Below are positions 46,053-54,789 of a stretch of 64,000 nucleotides of DNA, in pieces (within the stretch, counting starts at the first letter, position 1; each line of letters opens with the position of its first letter). Below the pieces are notes generated by a model, which was not told the origin of the DNA, ran no database searches, and saw nothing but the letters and a program-made list of their open reading frames with translations. This DNA comes from Treponema sp. (GTDB taxonomy: Bacteria; Spirochaetota; Spirochaetia; Treponematales; Treponemataceae), in the NCBI GenBank assembly GCA_016297405.1, contig JAEDGP010000001.1, forward strand, positions 1 to 64,000, in the 5' to 3' direction. A program made the translations under genes and the position numbers.

Positions 46053-48729
46053 TTTTATCCTCTTCTGTCATTGTATAATGAGACCAGTTTGAATCTACGA
46101 AAATATCATCTTTTACAGTAAACCATTCATCATCTGCGACAGGATGTTTTAATTCTTTTCTGTGACGGGTGCTGATAGGAGTATTGTCTGCAAAAATGAT
46201 CCAATCGTTCTTATTTTCTTTGTAGAAAGGTTTATTTGTAAATGGATTTTTTGCATTTGGAATCAGTTCTTTTGTGGCAAGATAAGGTGTATCTGCATTG
46301 CACATAAAGTCATGGCTAACTTTCATAGTTCCACGAGAATTAAAATCTTTTACAAATAGTGCAGCTGTAAAGTTTTCTTTTACAAAATTGAATCCTGTAT
46401 TGTTATTCATATCGCCACATTTAATTCCGATTCCATGATCTGAAACGATAATTATTCTTGTATTGTCATATACACCAGCGTCTTTTAAATAATCAAAAAA
46501 ATCTGCCAATTTAAGAGTACAAGCCATTACTGCATGATATTGTGGTTCCTTTGCAAATTTTCCTGTTCCATATTTTGTTATATTTTTTGAAACTTTATAT
46601 TCTGGATATTCAAGCAGGATAGGAGCATGGGAAGCTTCATTGTCAATCATTATAAATTGAGGTTTGTCTGTTTTTGAATCGAATAATTCGGGATAGAATG
46701 ACAATGAAGAATAATCATTGATAAAGGCATCTGTAGTATCAAAAAAATTCTGGCTTGCCCAATATTTCTTATGGTAGATAAAACGACGGAACTCAGGACA
46801 AGCGATCTTAAAAAGGCTGAAACAGAGTAAATTACGTTTAATCATTCGAACAACATTATCTGAACGTTTTATTTGGTTTCTTGCATACCAGATATCATTA
46901 TATACGCCACGACATTGCACTCTGTTTACAAAAGGATAATTATCATACATTTGTGTAACAGGCTGCTCTGTATAATTTTCGTATGGCAAGTCTGATATGG
47001 TTACTTTGTATCCTGCATTATTGAATACGATTGGCATTGAAAGCAATGCTTCATTATGTTTTTGCTGAATAGTTTTTGAGGTATCTTTGTTTGTCTGAAA
47101 AGGGCTGTAGTCATATCCGCCAAAAATACCAGGACTACCGAACATGGTCATTCTACCAAGAGAGATTGTGTTGTTGTAATAAGTAAATCCATCGAATTTA
47201 GAAGTCAATTCAGGACGTTCTTCAAAAGCATAAGGAATCATTGGCGCAAAATATCTGTCCTGCATGATTACGAGAACATTTTTCTGAGTTTTAGACAGAT
47301 GATAAACAGGCTCAATTTGATTGGCTGTATTCTTTGGCGTCATTTTTTCAAATTCGTGCTTTATATAATTACAGTTCTTTGCACCTAAAAATATAAATAC
47401 AATCAAAAAAGTCAGCGAAATGTACGGGGTCCATTTATTAAGCTTTGTGTGGAGAAAATAAAACAAAAACAAAATTATTGCGACGGCCAGAGTATTAAAA
47501 AGTAATTCTTTAACTGTAAAACTAATTATCTGGCTCATCATGAATATCATGGTTGGCTCAAGTGGACCGTAGTTTCCTGAAAAAATAAATGTATTAATAA
47601 CAGCAATGGTCAAAATAACTGGAGAAAATATAGAAAGTATCTTTTTTACTCTTACTCCAAAAAGGATATAGAAAATAAACGGCCAAACTACAAACAGTCC
47701 CACTGCCTGTGAAAAACAAGTTTTTAAATAAACAAAAGGAGATGCAATATCAAGAATGTAGCAAAAATTTTCCGGTTCAGACTGCATGATTGTAGACGGT
47801 ATAACAAGTCCTGTTAAAACGGAAAGAGCCAAAGCAGAAATAAAAAAAGTAAGGAAACTTGTTTTTGTATTATCTTCCAAAGTTTTAAAGTTGGAATCAA
47901 TAAATTTTGTAAGTGCATTAACTATAAACGGCATTACAGGAATAATACATGCTGCAAAAATTAAAATAACTTTAAATATTGTTTTAACCTTTAATGTGAT
48001 GCCAGCTATTATGAAAAGCACAGATACTGCACAGCACAAAATATACAGAATCTTTTTTGGATTCTTAAGTTTATAAAAAATATTCTTTACCAGACTCAAA
48101 ACATTGTTCATTGTCCAGTAGATAACAAGTCCTGCAGGGGAATTATACAAAATAACAAGAAAGAGAAGGGCACAACCATAAATCTGTACTTTTTCTCGTA
48201 TTGGATGCCCCTTAGAATAGATGTAGCCACTTACACAGTTAATTACAGTCATCAATATAGGAAGAATGTTTATGGCAAAGCTTCCGATTTTGAATATTTC
48301 ATCTGGCTTTCCCAAATCTTTGAAAATAAAGAAAGAAAAATTATTCAAAACTTCCAGATGACTTAAGAACTGGTATGCTGCCAAAAAGAATGGAACCTGA
48401 ATAAGAACACTCAAAGAAGAGCGCATTGCATAAATTGGATGATACTTGTTCAAACGATAGAATTCAGCCTGCATCATGTATCGTTCATCACCAGAAAACG
48501 CTGCACGTATTTTTTTCAGTCTGTCTTCCATTCCAAGAGATATCAAGCGTTCTTTTTCTGTCCAGCTTTCTGCAATCATGTAAATTGGAAGAGTCAAAAG
48601 AGTAACTACAAAACTAAGAAGTATAATGGAGATTCCATAGTTATGAACGATCTCTGAGAAGAATGTAAAACAAAATTCCAATACAAGTTTAATTGGATAA
48701 ATTATGAGGTTATTTAAATATTCAAGCAT
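46042..48729 (-). CDS. YidC-like domain fused to alkaline-phosphatase-superfamily domain, copy C
   Basis: This is the shortest complete copy at 895 residues. The YidC-like start YGISIILLSFVVTLLTLPIY is very close to real insertases, except for Thr43 at the arginine position. Then come RIRAAFSGDERYMM-like KIRAAFSGDERYMM, HPIYAMRSSLSVLIQVPFFLAAY and SPAGLVIYWTMNNVLSLVKN. The catalytic domain starts QKNVLVIMQDRYFAP and has likely nucleophile Thr528 (MTMFGSPGIFGGYDYSP), DNEASH in place of the NDTTH of the others, IIIVSDHGIGI and a final DIFVDSNW. The -10 box ends six bases before the ATG. Confidence 0.85.
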   Translation of the reverse strand: MLEYLNNLIIYPIKLVLEFCFTFFSEIVHNYGISIILLSFVVTLLTLPIYMIAESWTEKERLISLGMEDRLKKIRAAFSGDERYMMQAEFYRLNKYHPIYAMRSSLSVLIQVPFFLAAYQFLSHLEVLNNFSFFIFKDLGKPDEIFKIGSFAINILPILMTVINCVSGYIYSKGHPIREKVQIYGCALLFLVILYNSPAGLVIYWTMNNVLSLVKNIFYKLKNPKKILYILCCAVSVLFIIAGITLKVKTIFKVILIFAACIIPVMPFIVNALTKFIDSNFKTLEDNTKTSFLTFFISALALSVLTGLVIPSTIMQSEPENFCYILDIASPFVYLKTCFSQAVGLFVVWPFIFYILFGVRVKKILSIFSPVILTIAVINTFIFSGNYGPLEPTMIFMMSQIISFTVKELLFNTLAVAIILFLFYFLHTKLNKWTPYISLTFLIVFIFLGAKNCNYIKHEFEKMTPKNTANQIEPVYHLSKTQKNVLVIMQDRYFAPMIPYAFEERPELTSKFDGFTYYNNTISLGRMTMFGSPGIFGGYDYSPFQTNKDTSKTIQQKHNEALLSMPIVFNNAGYKVTISDLPYENYTEQPVTQMYDNYPFVNRVQCRGVYNDIWYARNQIKRSDNVVRMIKRNLLCFSLFKIACPEFRRFIYHKKYWASQNFFDTTDAFINDYSSLSFYPELFDSKTDKPQFIMIDNEASHAPILLEYPEYKVSKNITKYGTGKFAKEPQYHAVMACTLKLADFFDYLKDAGVYDNTRIIIVSDHGIGIKCGDMNNNTGFNFVKENFTAALFVKDFNSRGTMKVSHDFMCNADTPYLATKELIPNAKNPFTNKPFYKENKNDWIIFADNTPISTRHRKELKHPVADDEWFTVKDDIFVDSNWSHYTMTEEDKNGR

Positions 48730-48881
48730 AACTTAATTATATAAAAAATAACTTTAATATTAAAGAAGGAATGATTATAAAATGCTATTTCATATTAGAA
48801 GTTTTTTTAGAAATAATTAAATATTAGGCTAAAATTATTAATTTACTTACCAAAAACAAAGATCCCACTATTGGATAAAAA
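48730..48881. promoter_or_regulatory. A+T-rich gap with leaderless-type promoter and a 14-base palindrome
   Basis: On the minus strand a perfect TATAAT (48736-48741) ends six bases before the ATG of YidC-phosphatase gene C. The -35 position holds only TTTAAT. That region overlaps the perfect palindrome CTTTAATATTAAAG (48752-48765), a candidate regulator site. The rest of the 152 bases, after the end of the TupA-like gene, shows no clear terminator or gene. Confidence 0.5.
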
Positions 48882-49844
48882 TTATAACTTAATAAGTTTT
48901 CCAACTTCAATGTCTGCTGTTTCAGGGGACCATTTGTCAACACCATTAGCAGCTGTAAATGTTAATTCCCCAAAATAAATGTCGCTGTTTATTAAATACA
49001 AATCAACACGAACATATTTGAAATTATTTGAAAGATTTTTAGCAATCTCTAACATTTCACTTAGGTTGTCCGGTTTTTTAATATCTTCCTTATATATAGG
49101 ATAAGTATATGTAAAATTCATTTTATTCCAGTTCAAATCAAAAAAGCATTCAAATGCTGTGTGTTTCTCAAAATTTCTATTACCAATAACTTGAATGTAT
49201 TTTGGTTCACCATTGAAACAGTGAATTTTATAATCATGAAGATTACCATCAACTTCTTCAATATATTCCTCAGCTATAATTCTTGGAGGTATATCTTTGT
49301 ATTGCATTTCAAATGCACCATTTCTATATGCATAGTTAATTTTAAGCCAGTTGTTTAATTTTTTTGCTACAATTTTTTTATTTAGCTTTTCTTTATTCTT
49401 TACTATGATGTTCATGCCCGAACCATGATTACATTTTAATACAAATTTTTCAGGTAAAGTGGAATAATCAATTTCTTTAGCATTACTATAAACGCCTAAA
49501 CATGGAATGATATTAATTTTATCTCCGCAGATTTCTTTTACTTTCTTGGGTGCTAGGTATTTGTCGGCAAGAACTGTCTTTAATTCACTGTTATCATAAA
49601 GTTTTAGATACTGCATTTTTTCATTAAAGGTTGAAACATTGTTTAGATCTAATTTTTTTCCGGTGTGTTCGTAGAACCATGTACATAGACTTTTCTCTAT
49701 TTCTGTTTGATTCAGTGATTTATAATATTTTTGTTTAAGTAACAAAAGCCTTGTGTCATCTTTTAATACTTTTAGTTTAAAAAGTGTATATATGATTAAA
49801 TACTTAAATCCATATTTTTTTGTTATACTTATTAATTTATTCAT
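48882..49844 (-). CDS. TupA-like ATP-grasp family protein
   Basis: The family is named for TupA of Bacillus teichuronopeptide synthesis and is common in capsule and O-antigen clusters, probably ligating an amino acid or similar group to a sugar acid. The 320-residue protein has WFYEHTGKKLDLNNVSTFNEKMQYLKLYD, LADKYLAPKKV, LPEKFVLKCNHGSGMNIIV, RIIAEEYIEE and DYKIHCFNGEPKYIQVI, then YVRVDLYLINSDIYFGELTF, the ATP-grasp metal region. The ATG at 49844 has a GAGGAA site; a TTG at 49856 precedes it. It is the last gene of a minus-strand operon that starts with the flippase. Confidence 0.88.
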   Translation of the reverse strand: MNKLISITKKYGFKYLIIYTLFKLKVLKDDTRLLLLKQKYYKSLNQTEIEKSLCTWFYEHTGKKLDLNNVSTFNEKMQYLKLYDNSELKTVLADKYLAPKKVKEICGDKINIIPCLGVYSNAKEIDYSTLPEKFVLKCNHGSGMNIIVKNKEKLNKKIVAKKLNNWLKINYAYRNGAFEMQYKDIPPRIIAEEYIEEVDGNLHDYKIHCFNGEPKYIQVIGNRNFEKHTAFECFFDLNWNKMNFTYTYPIYKEDIKKPDNLSEMLEIAKNLSNNFKYVRVDLYLINSDIYFGELTFTAANGVDKWSPETADIEVGKLIKL

Positions 49845-49874
49845 AGGATTCCTCAATGTAGTTTTTTTAGTCGA

Positions 49875-50825
49875 TTATTTATATAAAAGTTTTAAAAAAT
49901 TATTTATAACATTGAAAAGCAATCTTGCTTTTTTATATAACGTCAATGATAAAGCAAATAATTTGCTGTTGTAAACTGCAATTCGATTCGTATCAGACAA
50001 AACAATTGCTTTGTCTGAAAATTGTGATTTTGCGTTCTCTATCATATCTTCTATTTTTTCGGTAATGCCGTTGTTTATTCTTATTTCATTTAAAATATCT
50101 GAATGGGCCAGTAAAAAGGCAGAATTATTTGTTGTAGCAAAGTAGTGAATAATTTTAGCATTTGCTAAATATTTAATGCCATTTTCCGTGATTTGACAGT
50201 TCCATATTCCATCCAAAGGGGTTATGAAATTATCCATTTTATGATTTGCATAGTTGAATGCAACCTGATCTATACAAAAATCATTAGATTCATAATTCAA
50301 CCATGTTTGTAAAGCTAAATTAAAAAAATCTCTTGATTCTTTGTTGTCTTTTGAAAATATAATTCCTCCGTTAAAATAATTTACGGGTGAAAAAGTTAGG
50401 TTTGCTTTTTTTATTTTAGGAATAGTATTATTTTGAAGGAATTTGTTTTCTATATATGGGATATGTAAATCTTCAACTTGGCTGATAGAGGAAGAAGTTT
50501 CAAAAACAGATAAAAGGTTATCACAAATTATTGTATCTGAATCTACGTATAAAAAGTCTCCATCTACAATATTTCTCATTTGAAGTTTCAGGTAACGAGA
50601 ACGTTCCTTCATTGACATTGTTGATGGACAATCGAATTTTACAATGTTTGATGTTTTTTTTATGAGCTTAACTGGAATAGAGTTTAATTTTGAATATGTA
50701 TCTTGATCAGTTATTGTTATTATCTGAGCGTCTTTGTTGAATTTTAATAAAGAGAATTGTGATAAATAGCATTGTTCTGCAAGATAATTGTTAAAATCAG
50801 TTGTAAGGACATATACAAATTTCAT
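49875..50825 (-). CDS. GT8-like glycosyltransferase, paralogue of the one at 41508
   Basis: The 316-residue product starts KFVYVLTTDFNNYLAEQCYLSQFSLL and has YVDSDTIICDNL as the metal motif, YFNGGIIFSKDN, IDQVAFNYANHKM and LDGIWNCQITENG. All of these parallel the 332-residue GT8-like protein at 41508. The gene is notably A+T-rich and the protein rich in Asn, Ile and Lys. It starts 11 bases after the upstream GT2 gene with only a weak AGGT site; a TATAAT 15 bases before the ATG may add internal expression. Confidence 0.78.
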   Translation of the reverse strand: MKFVYVLTTDFNNYLAEQCYLSQFSLLKFNKDAQIITITDQDTYSKLNSIPVKLIKKTSNIVKFDCPSTMSMKERSRYLKLQMRNIVDGDFLYVDSDTIICDNLLSVFETSSSISQVEDLHIPYIENKFLQNNTIPKIKKANLTFSPVNYFNGGIIFSKDNKESRDFFNLALQTWLNYESNDFCIDQVAFNYANHKMDNFITPLDGIWNCQITENGIKYLANAKIIHYFATTNNSAFLLAHSDILNEIRINNGITEKIEDMIENAKSQFSDKAIVLSDTNRIAVYNSKLFALSLTLYKKARLLFNVINNFLKLLYK

Positions 50826-50836
50826 AAATTGACCTA

Positions 50837-51658
50837 TTAATTATACAAATCTAGTTTTATTAATAAAGCTTTAATAATTGATTTGAAAGCATTCTGTTTT
50901 TCTTTGCACAAAACAGGCAGTTTTTTTATTTTTTGTAAATCGCCGTCAAAATAAACTAATTCCGATCTATTTCTTAATGCATCTTCCAGTGTTTCAGGCT
51001 CACATTTCCATGCACTTACAGAATCCTTTTGCTTTGTTAATGTACGGTTCTGTATTCGTCTTTCAATTTGTTGTGGTGATCTTCTTGCATAATGTTTAAC
51101 CAGAATACGTTGTGGTGCAAATATTCCAACATGTAAAGGATATTGGCTGGCTATACCATTATCCCATTTTAAATTTTTTCTATATCTAAAAAATCTTCCC
51201 TCTGACCAACATGGTATTGCGAAGTATTTGAGTTTGTCTATGTCTTCTTCAAATAATCCCGAAAAAGAATATTCGGATAAATCTTCTCTTGTGAGGCGAA
51301 ATGAAATATCCTGCTTAAAAACCCACTGATATTTGTTAGGAATCCTGGCAAGAAATTCTCTTGGGTCTTCTGCATAAACTTCGTCTGCATCAAGGGCATA
51401 ACACCACCAGTCACCAGGTTCACTTAAATGACGAAATTCGTTAAAAACATCGGCTCTCATACCTCTTCTAAAAGGTCCAAAATCCTGTTTCCATGGAGTA
51501 ATGCAGTCATTTTTCATAGACTGAATCAATTCCCATGTTCCGTCTGTAGAACCATTGTCGAGAATAAAAATTTTATCGCACCATTCCTGGGCTTTTTTTA
51601 AAACATAGCCTACAATGTCAACTTCGTTTTTTACGAGCATTATTCCGAATATTTTCAT
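50837..51658 (-). CDS. Glycosyltransferase family 2-like protein
   Basis: The 273-residue protein starts MKIFGIMLVKNEVDIVGYVLKKAQEWCDKIFILDNGSTDGTW, the nucleotide-binding part of a GT-A enzyme, with YALDADEVYAEDP as the metal motif. The later part contains WDNGIASQYPLHVG, RILVKHYARRSPQQIERRIQNR and a basic C-terminus, as in Glyco_tranf_2_4-type proteins found in polysaccharide clusters. The ATG at 51658 overlaps the flippase stop (TGATG) and has an AAAAGGAA site; a TTG one codon upstream would also be in frame. Confidence 0.85.
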   Translation of the reverse strand: MKIFGIMLVKNEVDIVGYVLKKAQEWCDKIFILDNGSTDGTWELIQSMKNDCITPWKQDFGPFRRGMRADVFNEFRHLSEPGDWWCYALDADEVYAEDPREFLARIPNKYQWVFKQDISFRLTREDLSEYSFSGLFEEDIDKLKYFAIPCWSEGRFFRYRKNLKWDNGIASQYPLHVGIFAPQRILVKHYARRSPQQIERRIQNRTLTKQKDSVSAWKCEPETLEDALRNRSELVYFDGDLQKIKKLPVLCKEKQNAFKSIIKALLIKLDLYN

Positions 51659-53136
51659 CAATGATTCCTTTTGATTTTTGCCGAAATTTTTAATTTTATC
51701 TGATTCAATTCGTCAATAATATATTGATTCCTTATTGCAATCAATAGTCCAAAATAAACAATAATTCCAGCCATTGTATTTACAAACAACTGAAGGAAAA
51801 AATTTTCAAGGAATTTTTGGATGAAAGTAATTACGATGCCCATTATTGCAGTGGCAGCAACAAATTCCAGGAAATTTAGCTTTATTCTTAACCCCATCAT
51901 TCTTTCTTTAAGAATGATGGAATATGCAGAAAAAATAAATAATTCAGTTAACAAGGTAGAAAAAGCTGCCCCATTTGCTCCGTATTGCGGAATTAAAAAA
52001 GCATTCAAGATGACATCTATTACGGCAGAAATCAAGATTATGATAAGATTTGAAAGTTCTTTTCCAAAAGAAATAATAAGTCCCGTTCCCAAAAATCCTG
52101 AAACAGCACATAAAAAAATATACGGGCTCATAATTTGGGAAACAGTAATAGCATCAACAAAGGTTTGTCCACAAAATAAAAGAACCAGAGGTTTCATGAG
52201 CAAAAAAATTCCGCATGATAATGGTAAAGAGATACAGAACAGTGTATTCAAAGTTTTTTCGGAAAGCTTTTTTATGCTGTCTTCGTCATTTCTGGAAACA
52301 TAATACGAAATTCTTGGGAATATGACGGCAACAATGGCTGGAAAAAGATTTGTGATCATCCGAACGATTTTTACACCTGCAGAATAGTAGCCAACTTCCG
52401 CAGAAGTGCTCAAAAAACCAATCATTGTTGTATCAATATGTGAAAATATTGTACCAGCAACTGCAGAGGCAAAAAGAATGAAAATTGGCTTTAAGTGGTG
52501 TTTTAATTCCATCTTGTTACAGTTCTTTTTATTAAATGATACATATTTTTTTGAATGAATGAAATTACAGATATTTGCGCCAACATTTGAAATGATGTTT
52601 ATTGCGGCATACCATAAATAATCATCTTGTGATTTTACAAAAGTAAAAAGCATGACAATGCTTATTACTTGAAAGAGGATAGAGCGGACGGTAATGTAAA
52701 GGTAGTCTTCAACCGCCTGATAAAGCCAGCCCATGCCTAATGTAGTAAACATTATCAGGGTAGAGCAGATGCAGATCAGAGATTTATATTCCCTGAATTT
52801 TCCAATAAAAAGAAAGGATATAAAAAGCAACAAATAAGAAATTGCAGTGGAAATCATGTTGATGGTAAAAATTTCTTTCACTGTTGTATTAAATTTGACC
52901 TGATCATTTCTGGCTTTTGAAGTTTCTCTGACAGCATAGGTCGTAATGCCTAAAGAGGCGAAAATTGCAAAATAACTTACAATTGACTGGGCAAACTGGA
53001 CCATTCCAATTTTTTCTGGACCCAAAACCCGTGATGAATAAGGAAAAGTAATCAATGGAAAACAAAGAGAAAGAAATGTTTTGAAGGTATTTAAGACTGC
53101 ATTCTTCTTTAGAGATCTGTTATTTGCCTGACTCAT
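51658..53136 (-). CDS. Wzx-type polysaccharide flippase (MATE/MVF superfamily)
   Basis: Wzx proteins flip undecaprenyl-diphosphate-linked oligosaccharides to the periplasmic side. The 492-residue protein has about 14 membrane helices and the family start NTFKTFLSLCFPLITFPYSSRVLGPEKIGMVQFAQS. YYSAGVKIVRM lies in the middle and PQYGANGAAFSTLLTE after the tenth helix. I chose the ATG at 53136; a TTG five codons earlier is in frame, and neither has a good ribosome-binding site. It is the first gene of the operon running to the TupA-like gene. No Wzy polymerase gene was recognised nearby. Confidence 0.93.
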   Translation of the reverse strand: MSQANNRSLKKNAVLNTFKTFLSLCFPLITFPYSSRVLGPEKIGMVQFAQSIVSYFAIFASLGITTYAVRETSKARNDQVKFNTTVKEIFTINMISTAISYLLLFISFLFIGKFREYKSLICICSTLIMFTTLGMGWLYQAVEDYLYITVRSILFQVISIVMLFTFVKSQDDYLWYAAINIISNVGANICNFIHSKKYVSFNKKNCNKMELKHHLKPIFILFASAVAGTIFSHIDTTMIGFLSTSAEVGYYSAGVKIVRMITNLFPAIVAVIFPRISYYVSRNDEDSIKKLSEKTLNTLFCISLPLSCGIFLLMKPLVLLFCGQTFVDAITVSQIMSPYIFLCAVSGFLGTGLIISFGKELSNLIIILISAVIDVILNAFLIPQYGANGAAFSTLLTELFIFSAYSIILKERMMGLRIKLNFLEFVAATAIMGIVITFIQKFLENFFLQLFVNTMAGIIVYFGLLIAIRNQYIIDELNQIKLKISAKIKRNH

Positions 53137-53174
53137 AAAATAAAAAACCAATACTTATACAAATGTGGTTTTTA

Positions 53175-53203
53175 ATTATAACATTCTTGTCATGTTTTGT
53201 AAA
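53175..53203 (-). promoter_or_regulatory. Sigma70-type promoter of the flippase operon
   Basis: On the minus strand, TTTACA (53198-53203) and a perfect TATAAT (53175-53180) are 17 bases apart. Transcription would start near 53168, about 32 bases before the flippase ATG. It lies between the flippase and a gene remnant, so the flippase operon is probably expressed independently of the glycosyltransferases upstream. Confidence 0.65.
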
Positions 53204-53226
53204 AGCTAACGTAGAACAAAGAACTC

Positions 53227-53337
53227 TTATCCGCATATATTCTGAAAAATATCAAGATATTTTTTGGCACATCTTATTGGGGTATACCGGACTCTAAGTT
53301 TGTTTGCAATTTGTTGCAATTGCTCGGGAGTATCCGT
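53227..53337 (-). pseudogene. Remnant of a glycosyltransferase-like C-terminus
   Basis: An open stretch of 36 codons without a start codon ends in TAA. Its translation, TDTPEQLQQIANKLRVRYT followed by PIRCAKKYLDIFQNICG, resembles the last helices of GT4 enzymes, where a helix like KKYLDIF closes the protein. It sits between a GT4 gene and the flippase promoter, so it is probably what is left of a deleted glycosyltransferase gene. The similarity is by eye only. Confidence 0.4.
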
Positions 53338-53361
53338 CTAGTAGTATTTTTTTATCCCAGT

Positions 53362-54540
53362 TTATTCTGTTCCTAATATTTTTTTATATTGCATTATAAT
53401 ATGAAAATTGTAATCGTCAATATATCTTTTTGCTTGTTCTTGATAAAGTTTTCTGTCCACACCATAAGATAGAATCTTATCAAGAATTTTTGCAAAGTCT
53501 TCTTCGTTATCAGCAATAAATAAAGGACTTGATTCTTTCTTATATATTCCAATACTGCTATGTTTATGTACAACAGTTATCTTTCCATATGCAAGGGCTT
53601 CAAAAGTTTTTATCTTTAGACCAGACCCGTTAAAAACGGGATTTATAACAATATCTCCTTGTTGATAAAATGTGTTTGGGTTATCATAGACACCGCACAA
53701 AATAATATTAGAGGCAAGTGTTTTTTTCTTCAAAATTTCACATATTTTTCCACCAATAAGTAGATTAAATTGATTTTTTATAAGAGGAATCACCTTGTCA
53801 ATAAAAAATGTAATGCCTTCTATATTCCATGCATTACATCCAGAAAAAAATAAAATGTTATTATTATGATTTATTTTCTGTTTTATATATTTGAAAGGTG
53901 AATATACACATAAAACCGAACTTTTTGGTGCTAAATAATTGTATAAGATAGCTTCATTTTCCTGTATTGCGAGAATAAAAGGAGCTCTTTGCAAACCTTT
54001 TGCTTCATCATTTGGCATCAGAGAAAAATAATTTCTATTAAAACGAATGTTGTTAAATATATAGTCATCGTGTACAAAAAGAGCTTTTATCTTAGTTTTA
54101 CAGTAATCTAAAATTTTCGAATAATACAAATAATTTACTATGACAGAATCAAAATGTTTTTTTTGTGTTGTTTTTCTTATAAAATATAAAATGTTAATAT
54201 GACATAAATCGTCTATTCTATAATTATTTTTTGATACGTATTTTCTAAAATGCATAATAAATGAATGAATGACTTCCTCAACAAAATTGCTTTTGTAGAG
54301 AATGAAATTTTCTTTTCCAAAATAAGACTCTGTTTCTTTTATGTCATTTTTATCAGTATTATGATTAGAAATAAGCAGCATTGTGACATTTGCACCTAAC
54401 TCCTTTAATACATCACAGTATTCTTTTATACATTTTCTATTACCTGCATTTACCTTGAAAACAGGAACATCGGAAATAACTAATACTTGTTTCAAATATA
54501 GACTCCTTTTTGGTTGGGATAAATTAAATTTTTTTAGCAT
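53362..54540 (-). CDS. Glycosyltransferase family 4 (A+T-rich gene)
   Basis: The protein (392 residues from the ATG at 54540) has a GT4-like C-terminal half: ILFFSGCNAWNIEGITFFIDKVIP, IILCGVYDNPNTFYQQGDIVINPVFNGSGLKIKTFEALAYGKITVV. The glycine/Glu pair of the donor site is kept in GSGLKIKTFEAL. The N-terminal half starts LKQVLVISDVPVFKVNAGNRKCIKEY. An in-frame TTG at 54573 is an alternative start; no clear ribosome-binding site is seen for either. Asn, Lys and Ile content is high and base composition more A+T-rich than the flagellar region, which suggests later acquisition. Confidence 0.82.
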   Translation of the reverse strand: MLKKFNLSQPKRSLYLKQVLVISDVPVFKVNAGNRKCIKEYCDVLKELGANVTMLLISNHNTDKNDIKETESYFGKENFILYKSNFVEEVIHSFIMHFRKYVSKNNYRIDDLCHINILYFIRKTTQKKHFDSVIVNYLYYSKILDYCKTKIKALFVHDDYIFNNIRFNRNYFSLMPNDEAKGLQRAPFILAIQENEAILYNYLAPKSSVLCVYSPFKYIKQKINHNNNILFFSGCNAWNIEGITFFIDKVIPLIKNQFNLLIGGKICEILKKKTLASNIILCGVYDNPNTFYQQGDIVINPVFNGSGLKIKTFEALAYGKITVVHKHSSIGIYKKESSPLFIADNEEDFAKILDKILSYGVDRKLYQEQAKRYIDDYNFHIIMQYKKILGTE

Positions 54541-54541
54541 A

Positions 54542-54745
54542 TTATTTTTTATATAAGTTTCTATTTTTTTCAAAATATTCGCTAATTTTCAATTTTCCTT
54601 TCGCTATAAGTATCATGGAGTGCACAAAAAGGTATAAGCGCAATCTGCGTCTTTTGCTGCAATCAGTTTTCAAGACTTTCATCGCAAAAAAGCCATACTG
54701 AAAATCTGATGAAATTATCTTTGAAGCGGGCATAAAACTGGACAA
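54542..54745 (-). other. Doubtful short reading frame in the gap between two GT4 genes
   Basis: The 216 bases between two glycosyltransferase genes contain an open frame of 67 codons whose TAA stop lies one base before the ATG of the next gene. The translation has a basic stretch CSKRRRLRLYLFVHSMILIAK and ends ISEYFEKNRNLYKK. It could be a small protein, a remnant of a deleted gene or chance; no ribosome-binding site is seen. Nothing else is recognised in this gap. Confidence 0.25.
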
Positions 54746-54789
54746 TTATTTCTGAGTGGAAAAAGATCCCTTTAATGTTATTACCTGTT

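Noticed and set aside
28187..48729. YidC-phosphatase proteins as ordinary YidC insertases or ordinary sulfatases
   Set aside because: The proteins are far longer than YidC and lack its groove arginine, and they lack a typical sulfatase C-x-P-x-R modification motif; a Thr occupies the likely nucleophile position.
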